This document shows positions 1-4,959 of a stretch of DNA of 5,087 nt, piece by piece. Position 1 is the stretch's first letter. Each line of letters opens with the position of its first letter. The position numbers were made by a program, and so were the translations under genes. The notes below the pieces were generated by a model that did no database searches, was not told the origin of the DNA, and was given only the letters and a program-made list of their open reading frames with translations. The stretch comes from an uncultured bacterium (GTDB taxonomy: Bacteria; Bacillota_I; Bacilli_A; RF39; UBA660): contig OMUM01000168.1 of assembly GCA_900314225.1 (NCBI GenBank), positions 1 through 5,087 on the forward strand. Reading direction: 5' to 3'.

Positions 1-56
1 AACTATGGGAGTATAATTTTTCTAATATAAGTAAAGTTATCGCTCCATTTGAAATC

Positions 57-88
57 AACTTGCGGTCCATTTGGATTTGCAAGTTTTT
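57..88 (+). terminator. Possible intrinsic terminator
   Basis: The arm at 57-68 pairs with 73-85 (two G·U pairs, one bulged T) around an ATTT loop. The outer part is AACTTGC with GCAAGTT, and a TTTTT run covers 84-88. This is the best terminator in the left end and may end a transcript entering from outside the window. It could equally be one stem of a longer structured RNA, because further hairpins follow. Confidence 0.4.
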
Positions 89-115
89 AATACTTGTATC
101 AAGCTTTCTTTCAAA

Positions 116-153
116 AGAAAGGAGCCTTTTTGTGTATGAAAATTCCTAGATAG
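116..153 (+). promoter_or_regulatory. Strong Shine-Dalgarno sequence in a hairpin, with 5-codon mini-ORF
   Basis: AGAAAGGAG at 116-124 is a nine-base match to the usual Firmicute 16S rRNA 3' end. It is followed at 136 by ATG and four codons (MKIPR), then TAG at 151-153. A GTG at 132 gives another five-codon ORF. The first half of the ribosome site pairs with CTTTCTT at 104-110 in a seven-base-pair stem with a TCAA loop, so access could be switched. The stop of the mini-ORF lies in the loop of the next hairpin (141-163). This resembles a leader-peptide arrangement, but no function is demonstrated. Confidence 0.3.
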
Positions 154-219
154 TCTGGGGGTTCAATTTAACTTTAGTGTTAAGTCTTTAAAATAAAAAC
201 TCCTTTTGATATTATGTAT

Positions 220-248
220 TTGTAACTCGCAATTACAAATAATAATAT
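220..248 (+). promoter_or_regulatory. Possible promoter of the 41-aa ORF
   Basis: TTGTAA (220-225) and TAATAT (243-248) are separated by 17 bp, and the ribosome binding site AGGAG follows at 259-263. The -35 lies inside the 217-241 inverted repeat, which could therefore be an operator as easily as an RNA hairpin. In DNA this AT-rich such matches arise often by chance. Confidence 0.35.
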
Positions 249-273
249 ATTGAAGAATAGGAGTGGTCAATCC

Positions 274-399
274 ATGTGGAATGATATTAATAGAATACCT
301 CAGTTAATAGATGCTCCTGCAGGATATGTGACAACAGATAAAGTTCCATATAATATTTATTGTATAAAACCTTTAAATGAATATGTTAAAACTAAGTAA
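274..399 (+). CDS. Small protein of unknown function, 41 aa
   Basis: I do not recognise this protein. The ORF starts at ATG 274 with AGGAG at 259-263, ten bases upstream, and ends at TAA 397-399. It begins MWNDINRIPQL and ends NEYVKTK. It has no signal peptide or membrane segment, is about charge-neutral, and is relatively rich in Pro, Tyr, Ile and Asn. Support for its being real is the good ribosome site, 41 sense codons in DNA where stops are frequent by chance, tryptophan as TGG, and a strong hairpin directly after the stop. It follows the hairpin-rich region, so it may be the product controlled by that leader. Upstream in-frame TTG at 250 is an alternative start without a comparable ribosome site. 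It could still be a chance ORF. Confidence 0.5.
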   Translation: MWNDINRIPQLIDAPAGYVTTDKVPYNIYCIKPLNEYVKTK

Positions 400-438
400 A
401 AAAAGAATATTTATATTAATCAACTAAATATTCTTTTT
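400..438. terminator. Bidirectional terminator between the 41-aa ORF and cutA
   Basis: A perfect 14-bp inverted repeat, AAAAAGAATATTTA (400-413) with its complement (425-438), encloses an 11-base loop. It has a T-rich tail on the plus strand and an A tract on the left that becomes a T tract for minus-strand transcripts. It begins directly after the stop of the 41-aa ORF and overlaps the TAA of the cutA-like gene (437-439), so one hairpin can serve both converging genes. Confidence 0.8.
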
Positions 439-763
439 ATATTTTGATTATATCACTAGTTTCATTATTAATCCATTCTAAGAACTCTTTATTACCACCG
501 ATTTCATAATAACTTAATTCAAATACTTCATAATCATGAATACTCCTAATTTCTTCATATATTTTTTGATATAAAGAAATTCTAGTCTTTAAATCTAATT
601 TATATTCAGTTATATCTTCAAGTTGTCCATTCCACCAATATTTAGAATTTACCTTACTAATTTGGCAACCTGCAATTAATTTTTTTTCTAATAATAAATC
701 TTGAATTCTACTAGCAAAGGCATTACTATCACATAATACACTAATATTGATGCATTTTTCCAT
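437..763 (-). CDS. cutA: CutA1-family divalent-cation tolerance protein
   Basis: CutA proteins are small trimeric cytoplasmic proteins with a ferredoxin-like fold, structurally related to PII. They have been linked to copper and other divalent-cation tolerance, though the biochemical role is unsettled. The 108-aa length is normal for the family. Family hallmarks are the segment LIAGCQI (29-35), SKYWWNGQLED (40-50), the strand ending LKTR (58-61), H76 with YEV (78-80) and E82, and the C-terminal FLEWI (94-98). The usual HPYEVPE stretch reads HDYEVFE, so both prolines are replaced. The start at 763 is supported by AGGAAGTG seven bases upstream (771-778 on the plus strand). It is transcribed away from the HAD gene and converges on the 41-aa ORF. 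Family assignment is firm; metal binding here is inferred. Confidence 0.9.
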   Translation of the reverse strand: MEKCINISVLCDSNAFASRIQDLLLEKKLIAGCQISKVNSKYWWNGQLEDITEYKLDLKTRISLYQKIYEEIRSIHDYEVFELSYYEIGGNKEFLEWINNETSDIIKI

Positions 764-784
764 ATTTGTTCACTTCCTATATAA

Positions 785-818
785 ATTATATAATAATTAA
801 CTTGTGAATAAAAGTAAA
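785..818 (-). promoter_or_regulatory. Promoter of the cutA-like gene
   Basis: On the minus strand TTTACT (plus positions 813-818) is followed after 17 bp by TATTAT (790-795). An overlapping TATAAT lies at 785-790. The ribosome site begins at 778, so the leader would be about 15-20 bases. The -35 lies in the palindrome shared with the divergent HAD promoter. Confidence 0.5.
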
Positions 819-825
819 ATTTTAC
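814..825. promoter_or_regulatory. 12-bp palindrome GTAAAATTTTAC between divergent promoters
   Basis: This perfect palindrome contains most of both outward-facing -35 elements: TTTACT for cutA and TTTACA for the HAD gene. A dimeric regulator binding here could control both genes, but the symmetry also follows simply from two TTTAC -35 boxes placed back to back. No regulator is encoded nearby. Confidence 0.35.
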
Positions 826-850
826 ATATAATACTTAATTATTGTATACT
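821..850 (+). promoter_or_regulatory. Promoter of the HAD hydrolase gene
   Basis: TTTACA (821-826) and TATACT (845-850) are spaced by 18 bp. The start codon is at 873, giving a leader of roughly 16 bases that contains AGTAGGTG (861-868). The sequence and spacing are close to a vegetative sigma-A promoter. Confidence 0.6.
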
Positions 851-872
851 ATAAGTAGAGAGTAGGTGTTTT

Positions 873-1562
873 ATGAAAATTTTAGCAAGTGATTTCGATG
901 GAACTATTTATTATCCTGATGATTCAGAAAAAAATATAAGAAATGTTAATTCTATTAGAAATTTTATTTTAAAAGGTAATATTTTTTGTATTATTACTGG
1001 TAGAAATTATTCAGATATAAAATTACTTCTTAATAAATATAATATTCCATACAGTTATTTGATTTGTGAAGATGGAGCAAAGATATTTAATAATATGGAT
1101 TATTGCATGGATACTATTTATTTAGATAAAGATACTATAGAAAATGTTATTCCTATATTAGATGAAAATAAATTTAATTATTATTTAGATGATGGATATA
1201 ATGAAACTAATAATTTAAATGATTGTGTAAAAATAGTTGTTAATTGTGATAATCGTGATTTGCAAAAAAAGATAATTAATCAAATTAGAAAAAAAGTAAA
1301 TGTACATGTATATGCTAGTAGATTTCATGTTAATATAATTGAAGCATCTGTAAATAAAGCTTCTGCTTTAAAAAGATTATTAAATATTGAAAATTTTAGT
1401 TATAATGATTTTTATGTAATAGGTGATAATGATAATGACTATGAGATGTTAAAAAGTTTTACTGGGGCAGTTATTAAAAAACATCATAGTTGTTTGGATA
1501 ATTTAAAGAAAAAAGAATATGATGAATTAAATGAATATATATTTGATTTATTAAAGATATAA
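873..1562 (+). CDS. Cof-type HAD-IIB family hydrolase (likely sugar or nucleotide phosphatase)
   Basis: Members of this haloacid dehalogenase subfamily are cytoplasmic Mg2+-dependent phosphatases, often acting on sugar phosphates, flavin or nucleotide phosphates. All four catalytic motifs are visible. Motif I is DFDGT at 7-11 (nucleophile D7, acid/base D9). Motif II is ITGR at 41-44 (T42). Motif III is K162 in NKASAL. Motif IV is GDNDND at 184-189, followed by YEML. The segment between about 80 and 155 is the C2-type cap, which decides the substrate and cannot be read for specificity here. At 229 aa it is shorter than the common 260-290 aa of Cof proteins. ATG 873 is preceded by AGTAGGTG. It diverges from cutA. 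No strong terminator follows, only an all-AT hairpin (1579-1597) without a T run. The exact substrate is unknown. Confidence 0.88.
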   Translation: MKILASDFDGTIYYPDDSEKNIRNVNSIRNFILKGNIFCIITGRNYSDIKLLLNKYNIPYSYLICEDGAKIFNNMDYCMDTIYLDKDTIENVIPILDENKFNYYLDDGYNETNNLNDCVKIVVNCDNRDLQKKIINQIRKKVNVHVYASRFHVNIIEASVNKASALKRLLNIENFSYNDFYVIGDNDNDYEMLKSFTGAVIKKHHSCLDNLKKKEYDELNEYIFDLLKI

Positions 1563-1630
1563 TTGGTATATAAAAAATATATTATTCTAAATAATATTAC
1601 GAAATTATTAATTATTAATCTACATTTTAC

Positions 1631-1658
1631 TTGTATTAAATTTTTTTTGGGTTATAAT
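1631..1658 (+). promoter_or_regulatory. Promoter of the surface-protein gene
   Basis: TTGTAT (1631-1636) and TATAAT (1653-1658) are separated by 16 bp. The ribosome site AGGGGG (1671-1676) follows, with the ATG at 1681. The perfect -10 and its position just upstream of the gene make it convincing. Confidence 0.65.
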
Positions 1659-1680
1659 AAAAGCAATTTTAGGGGGATTT

Positions 1681-2832
1681 ATGAGAAAAAAAATAAAGAT
1701 AATGCTAATTGTAGCTTTATTGTTTTATTCAATGAATATTAATGCTTTGACAAAGAATGAAATGATTAGTTTAAATTTGAAAAATGTTGCTAAATATCCA
1801 ATTGGCAATAGTCATGTTCAAGGAGGAGTTGCAACTGATGAATATGTTATATCGGTTTTATTAAATAATAATACAAATTCTAATTCTTTATTAGTATTAA
1901 ATAAGGATACTTTTAAGAGGGTTAATGTCGGAAATTCTTCATATCACTTTGGACATGGGAATGATGCTACCTATAATAAAGATATTAATCAAATTTATGT
2001 AATAGACGGAAAAAATATTCATGTATTGGATGCTAAAACATTAAAATTAAAAAGTAATATTTCTTTAAAAACGGGACATAATTATCATGCAATTGGCTAT
2101 GATGAGTTAACTAATCAATATGTTTTAGCATATAGTGCTAATAGAAAAACCATTTTTGATATTATGGATTCTAATTTTAATTTAATAAGGTCATTTTCAA
2201 TTGATATTAATATGACTCGACAAGCTTTAACAGTTAAAGATGGTATTATTTATTATTGTGCTTATGAAGCTGGTAGTATTACAAAATATCAATCATATTA
2301 TGATGGTGCTTTAAAACATGGAGAGAATGCACTTTTTGTTTATGATTTAGATGGAAATAAAAAAGATATATATTATATAAATAAATTAGGTGAATTGGAA
2401 AATGCTTCTTTTGTAAATGATCATCTTTTACTTCAATTTCATATTGGAGGGAATGTTACTTATTACATTTCAACAAATTTAAAAAAATATAATTATGTTT
2501 CAGAACCAAATAATTATCTTGATGATAATAATCTTACTTCTAAATCAAATGTAATAATTGATTCTACGCAGAACTTAAATCAGGTTCCAACCAATAATTC
2601 ATCATCAAATGATTCAGTACAACAAGTTGATTCAATAGAATTTACTGCTTTTGATAATATGATAAGTGATGAGAAGAATGGTGAAATATCAGCAATAAAT
2701 AATATGGGAAATTCTACAGATACTCAAATTGTGGATGTTCCTGATACTAGAAATGATACTTATTTATATTTAGTTGGAATAATAATTATTATTAATTTAA
2801 TTTTTTATATTAGAAAAATAAATCTAAATTAG
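1681..2832 (+). CDS. Secreted beta-propeller-like protein with LPXTG-like (VPDTR) wall-sorting signal
   Basis: The protein (383 aa) is a surface protein of unknown function. Residues 1-22 form a signal peptide: MRKKIK, a hydrophobic core LIVALLFYSM, and likely cleavage after INA (A22). Residues about 40-265 are rich in beta-strand patterns with a repeat of about 41 residues: GHGNDATYN (91-99) and GHNYHAIGYD (132-141), each followed by a strand ending in YV. This suggests blades of a propeller of the NHL/YncE kind. Residues about 274-352 are an Asn/Ser/Asp-rich linker. The C-terminus has VPDTR (353-357), a membrane segment rich in Ile and Leu (about 361-377) and a short tail containing RK (378-379). 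This is the layout of a sortase substrate with V for L and R for G. No sortase is in the window. The start has AGGGGG four bases upstream. Domain identity is inferred from pattern; secretion and anchoring are better supported. Confidence 0.8.
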   Translation: MRKKIKIMLIVALLFYSMNINALTKNEMISLNLKNVAKYPIGNSHVQGGVATDEYVISVLLNNNTNSNSLLVLNKDTFKRVNVGNSSYHFGHGNDATYNKDINQIYVIDGKNIHVLDAKTLKLKSNISLKTGHNYHAIGYDELTNQYVLAYSANRKTIFDIMDSNFNLIRSFSIDINMTRQALTVKDGIIYYCAYEAGSITKYQSYYDGALKHGENALFVYDLDGNKKDIYYINKLGELENASFVNDHLLLQFHIGGNVTYYISTNLKKYNYVSEPNNYLDDNNLTSKSNVIIDSTQNLNQVPTNNSSSNDSVQQVDSIEFTAFDNMISDEKNGEISAINNMGNSTDTQIVDVPDTRNDTYLYLVGIIIIINLIFYIRKINLN

Positions 2833-2896
2833 ATAATATTAAAATATAGATTGTATTTTTTTTAATATAGTAGTTTAAAAAGATAATTGTGATAAC

Positions 2897-2927
2897 AAAA
2901 ATATTAGAAAACTCTAGTATTTTTTTT
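2897..2927 (+). terminator. Terminator between the surface-protein gene and typA
   Basis: AAAAATATTAGA (2897-2908) pairs with TCTAGTATTTTT (2913-2924) around an AAAC loop with one G·U pair. The T run continues to 2926. It lies 64 bases after the upstream stop codon and immediately before the typA -10 element, separating the two transcription units. Confidence 0.75.
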
Positions 2928-2934
2928 CTTGTTG

Positions 2935-2943
2935 TGTTATAAT
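2935..2943 (+). promoter_or_regulatory. Extended -10 promoter of typA
   Basis: TGTTATAAT (2935-2943) is a perfect -10 with the TGN extension. Seventeen bases further upstream only TAGTAT (2915-2920) is available as a -35, inside the terminator arm, so the extended -10 probably carries the promoter. Transcription would begin near 2950, giving a leader of about 27 bases whose first part is notably GC-rich for this window. Confidence 0.65.
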
Positions 2944-2964
2944 GACATGCGACGCGATACGAGA

Positions 2965-2970
2965 GAGGTG
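2965..2970 (+). promoter_or_regulatory. Ribosome binding site that fixes the typA start
   Basis: GAGGTG ends six bases before ATG 2977, where the product begins MERRNVAIIAHVDHGK as in other TypA proteins. The longer in-frame reading from TTG 2929 would start upstream of the -10 element and has no ribosome site, so 2977 is the start. Confidence 0.85.
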
Positions 2971-2976
2971 TTATTT

Positions 2977-4794
2977 ATGGAAAGAAGAAATGTTGCAATT
3001 ATTGCTCATGTTGATCATGGAAAAACTACTATTGTAGATGGAATATTAAAACATTCTGGGATGTTTAGAGATAATGAAGATGTTACAAATTTATCAATGG
3101 ATTCTAATGCTATTGAAAAGGAACGTGGAATTACAATTTTAGCTAAAACTACGGCTATTGATTATAAGGGAGTAAGAATAAATATTTTGGATACACCTGG
3201 TCATGCTGACTTTGGTGGTGAAGTTGAACGTATTATGAATATGGTTGATGGTGTTATTCTTGTTGTAGATGCTTATGAAGGTGCAATGCCTCAAACTAGA
3301 TTTGTTTTAAAAAAGGCTTTTGAAGCTCATGTAAAACCTATTGTTGTTATTAATAAGATTGATAAACCTGCTGCTCGTCCTAAGGAAGTATTAGATGAGG
3401 TTTTAGATTTATTTATTGAATTAGGAGCTGATGATGAAGCTTTAGATTTTAAAACAATTTATGCTTCTGCTGTAAATAATACTTGTTCATATGATTCAGA
3501 TCCTACTAAACAAACTCCTGGACTTGGAGAAATTTTAGATACAATTATTGAAGAAATTCCAGCACCAAAAGGTAATCCTGATGCTCCACTACAATTTCAA
3601 CCAGCGTTACTTGACTATAATGAGTTTGTTGGAAGAATTGGTATTGGAAAAGTTCATAATGGTAAAATTAAGACAGGCCAGATGGTATCATGTTGTCGTT
3701 TGGATGGTACTACTAAACAATTTAGAATTCAAAAATTATTTGGTTATTATGGTTATAATAGAATTGAAATTGAAGAAGCCGAAGCAGGGGATATAGTTGC
3801 TGTTGCAGGACTTGCTGATATTTCAGTTGGTGAAACTTTATGTGAGATTGGTAAGGAAGATCCACTTCCAAAACTTCATATAGATGAACCAACTCTTCAA
3901 ATGACTTTTGGTACTAATTCCTCACCTATGGTAGGAAGAGACGGAAAAATTGTAACTGCAAGAAAAATTGGTGAGCGACTTGAAAGAGAGACACAAAGAG
4001 ATGTATCTTTAAGAGTAGAACAAGCAACTAATGAATCATTTTTAGTTTCTGGTCGTGGAGAACTTCATCTATCAATTTTAATTGAAAATATGCGTAGGGA
4101 AGGTTTTGAACTTGAGGTATCAAAACCACAAGTAATAATTAAAGAGATTGATGGAGTTAAGTATGAACCTTTTGAGGATTTGCAAATAGATGTTCCACAA
4201 GATTATATGGGTGGTGTAATAGAAGCTCTAGGTGTTCGTGGAGCCAATATGATTTCTATGAATACTATTGGTAATCAGACAAGACTTACTTATTTAATAC
4301 CATCTCGTGGATTAATTGGTTTTGGGCCTGATTTTATGACATTAACAAAAGGTTATGGAATTATGAATCACACTTTTAAAGAATATATGCCAGTAGAAAG
4401 TGTTGATATTGGAGAAAGAAAATTAGGTGTATTAGTTTCTTCTGAAAATGGTTCTGCTACTGCTTATTCAATAGGAAACTTAGCAGATCGTGGTACGATG
4501 TTTATAGAACCAGGTACTGAAGTATATGAAGGAATGATTGTTGGAGAATCAAATAGAGATGATGATTTAGCTGTAAATGTAGTTAAAGGAAAGCAATTGA
4601 CTAATACCAGAGCTGCTGGATCTGATCATACTGTAGTTTTGAAGAGACCACGTCCAATTACTTTGGAGTATGCCCTTGATTATATTAATTCTGATGAGCT
4701 TGTAGAGGTAACTCCTAATTTTATTAGATTACGTAAAAAAATATTGAATACTGAAGAAAGAAAAAAATTTGACGCACGTAAAAAAAATAAATAA
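2977..4794 (+). CDS. typA: Ribosome-associated translational GTPase TypA/BipA
   Basis: TypA (BipA) is an EF-G-like GTPase that binds the 70S ribosome at the factor site. It is linked to 50S assembly, cold and stress growth, and virulence regulation in various bacteria. The 605-aa product has the family's normal length. GTPase motifs are complete: G1 AHVDHGKTT (10-18), G2 RGITI (50-54, with T53), G3 DTPGH (72-76), G4 NKID (126-129) and G5 SAV (164-166). A translation-factor beta-barrel domain follows (about 200-290), then EF-G-like domains III and V with the conserved SRGLIG at 443-448, and the TypA-specific C-terminal domain with GSATAY (492-497) and EGMIVGE (518-524). EF-G domain IV is absent, as expected. 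The ATG at 2977 is chosen from its ribosome site. It is a single-gene unit with its own extended -10 promoter and terminator. Confidence 0.97.
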   Translation: MERRNVAIIAHVDHGKTTIVDGILKHSGMFRDNEDVTNLSMDSNAIEKERGITILAKTTAIDYKGVRINILDTPGHADFGGEVERIMNMVDGVILVVDAYEGAMPQTRFVLKKAFEAHVKPIVVINKIDKPAARPKEVLDEVLDLFIELGADDEALDFKTIYASAVNNTCSYDSDPTKQTPGLGEILDTIIEEIPAPKGNPDAPLQFQPALLDYNEFVGRIGIGKVHNGKIKTGQMVSCCRLDGTTKQFRIQKLFGYYGYNRIEIEEAEAGDIVAVAGLADISVGETLCEIGKEDPLPKLHIDEPTLQMTFGTNSSPMVGRDGKIVTARKIGERLERETQRDVSLRVEQATNESFLVSGRGELHLSILIENMRREGFELEVSKPQVIIKEIDGVKYEPFEDLQIDVPQDYMGGVIEALGVRGANMISMNTIGNQTRLTYLIPSRGLIGFGPDFMTLTKGYGIMNHTFKEYMPVESVDIGERKLGVLVSSENGSATAYSIGNLADRGTMFIEPGTEVYEGMIVGESNRDDDLAVNVVKGKQLTNTRAAGSDHTVVLKRPRPITLEYALDYINSDELVEVTPNFIRLRKKILNTEERKKFDARKKNK

Positions 4795-4807
4795 ATATAA
4801 ATTATTT

Positions 4808-4834
4808 AAAAATAGCTAAATTAGCTATTTTTTT
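4808..4834 (+). terminator. typA terminator
   Basis: AAAAATAGCTA (4808-4818) pairs perfectly with TAGCTATTTTT (4822-4832) around a three-base loop and runs into seven T residues (4828-4834). It begins 13 bases after the typA stop codon and is the expected Rho-independent terminator. Confidence 0.85.
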
Positions 4835-4835
4835 C

Positions 4836-4864
4836 TTGAATATTTTCTCTCAATTTAATATAAT
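4836..4864 (+). promoter_or_regulatory. Promoter-like sequence facing the transposase 3' end
   Basis: TTGAAT (4836-4841) and a perfect TATAAT (4859-4864) lie exactly 17 bp apart, directly after the typA terminator. No plus-strand gene follows. Transcription from about 4871 would soon reach the 4891-4933 hairpin, giving a short RNA of about 65 bases, or would run on antisense to the transposase. The match is good, but chance matches are common in such AT-rich DNA. Confidence 0.4.
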
Positions 4865-4888
4865 CTTAAATTTATCAGTTTTGAAATG

Positions 4889-4933
4889 AAAAAATCTCTT
4901 AAACCTTTGTAAAATATAGGTTTGAGAGATTTT
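4889..4933 (-). terminator. Terminator of the transposase gene
   Basis: Positions 4891-4906 pair with 4918-4933 over 16 bp (one T/G pair) around an 11-base loop. Read on the minus strand, the stem ends in six T residues (plus-strand A run 4889-4894), and it lies 27 bases after the transposase stop. On the plus strand it is followed only by TTTTCGTT, so it could also end plus-strand transcripts less efficiently. Confidence 0.75.
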
Positions 4934-4959
4934 CGTTATTGCTAAAAAAAGCGTACGTT

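Larger units (their letters stand above)
1..241 (+). other. Hairpin-rich non-coding stretch, possible structured RNA or leader
   Basis: No protein gene is recognisable here, but several inverted repeats lie in series. They are 5-11 with 43-48 (one bulged G), 57-68 with 73-85, 104-110 with 115-121, 141-150 with 154-163, 168-172 with 179-183, and 217-225 with 233-241. The 57-85 stem has two G·U pairs and a bulged T, and the 141-163 stem has ten pairs of which three are G·U. G·U closure favours an RNA read from the plus strand. A TATAAT at 12-17 could be a promoter whose -35 lies off-window. I do not recognise a known riboswitch, tRNA, tmRNA, 6S or SRP RNA. It could be a leader of the 41-aa ORF, the 3' part of an RNA starting outside the window, or chance AT-rich folding. 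Confidence 0.35.

Noticed and set aside
44..77. TCCATTTG repeated at 44-51 and 66-73
   Set aside because: Only two copies of eight bases, the second inside a hairpin arm; too short to call a repeat family or attachment site.
3..149. Plus-strand frame open from the left edge to TAG at 147-149
   Set aside because: The frame has no internal ATG, its translation resembles no family, and it crosses a terminator-like hairpin; it is probably not the tail of a gene.
1579..1597. All-AT hairpin (8 bp) after the HAD gene
   Set aside because: It has no G or C in the stem and no T run after it, so it is weak as a terminator.
2836..2868. A/T inverted repeat just after the surface-protein stop, with a T-rich 3' arm
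   Set aside because: It has no clean register and no G·C pairs; the hairpin at 2897-2927 is the better terminator.
2929..2976. 16-codon N-terminal extension of typA from TTG 2929
   Set aside because: It would start upstream of the -10 element and lacks a ribosome site, while ATG 2977 has one and matches the family N-terminus.
3548..3796. 82-codon ORF in another frame inside typA
   Set aside because: It lies wholly within the well-conserved typA coding sequence, has no ribosome site and encodes nothing recognisable.
4950..4959. CGTACG palindrome next to the transposase stop codon
   Set aside because: Six perfect bases with no spacer cannot fold into a hairpin, and one copy is not enough to call a binding site.
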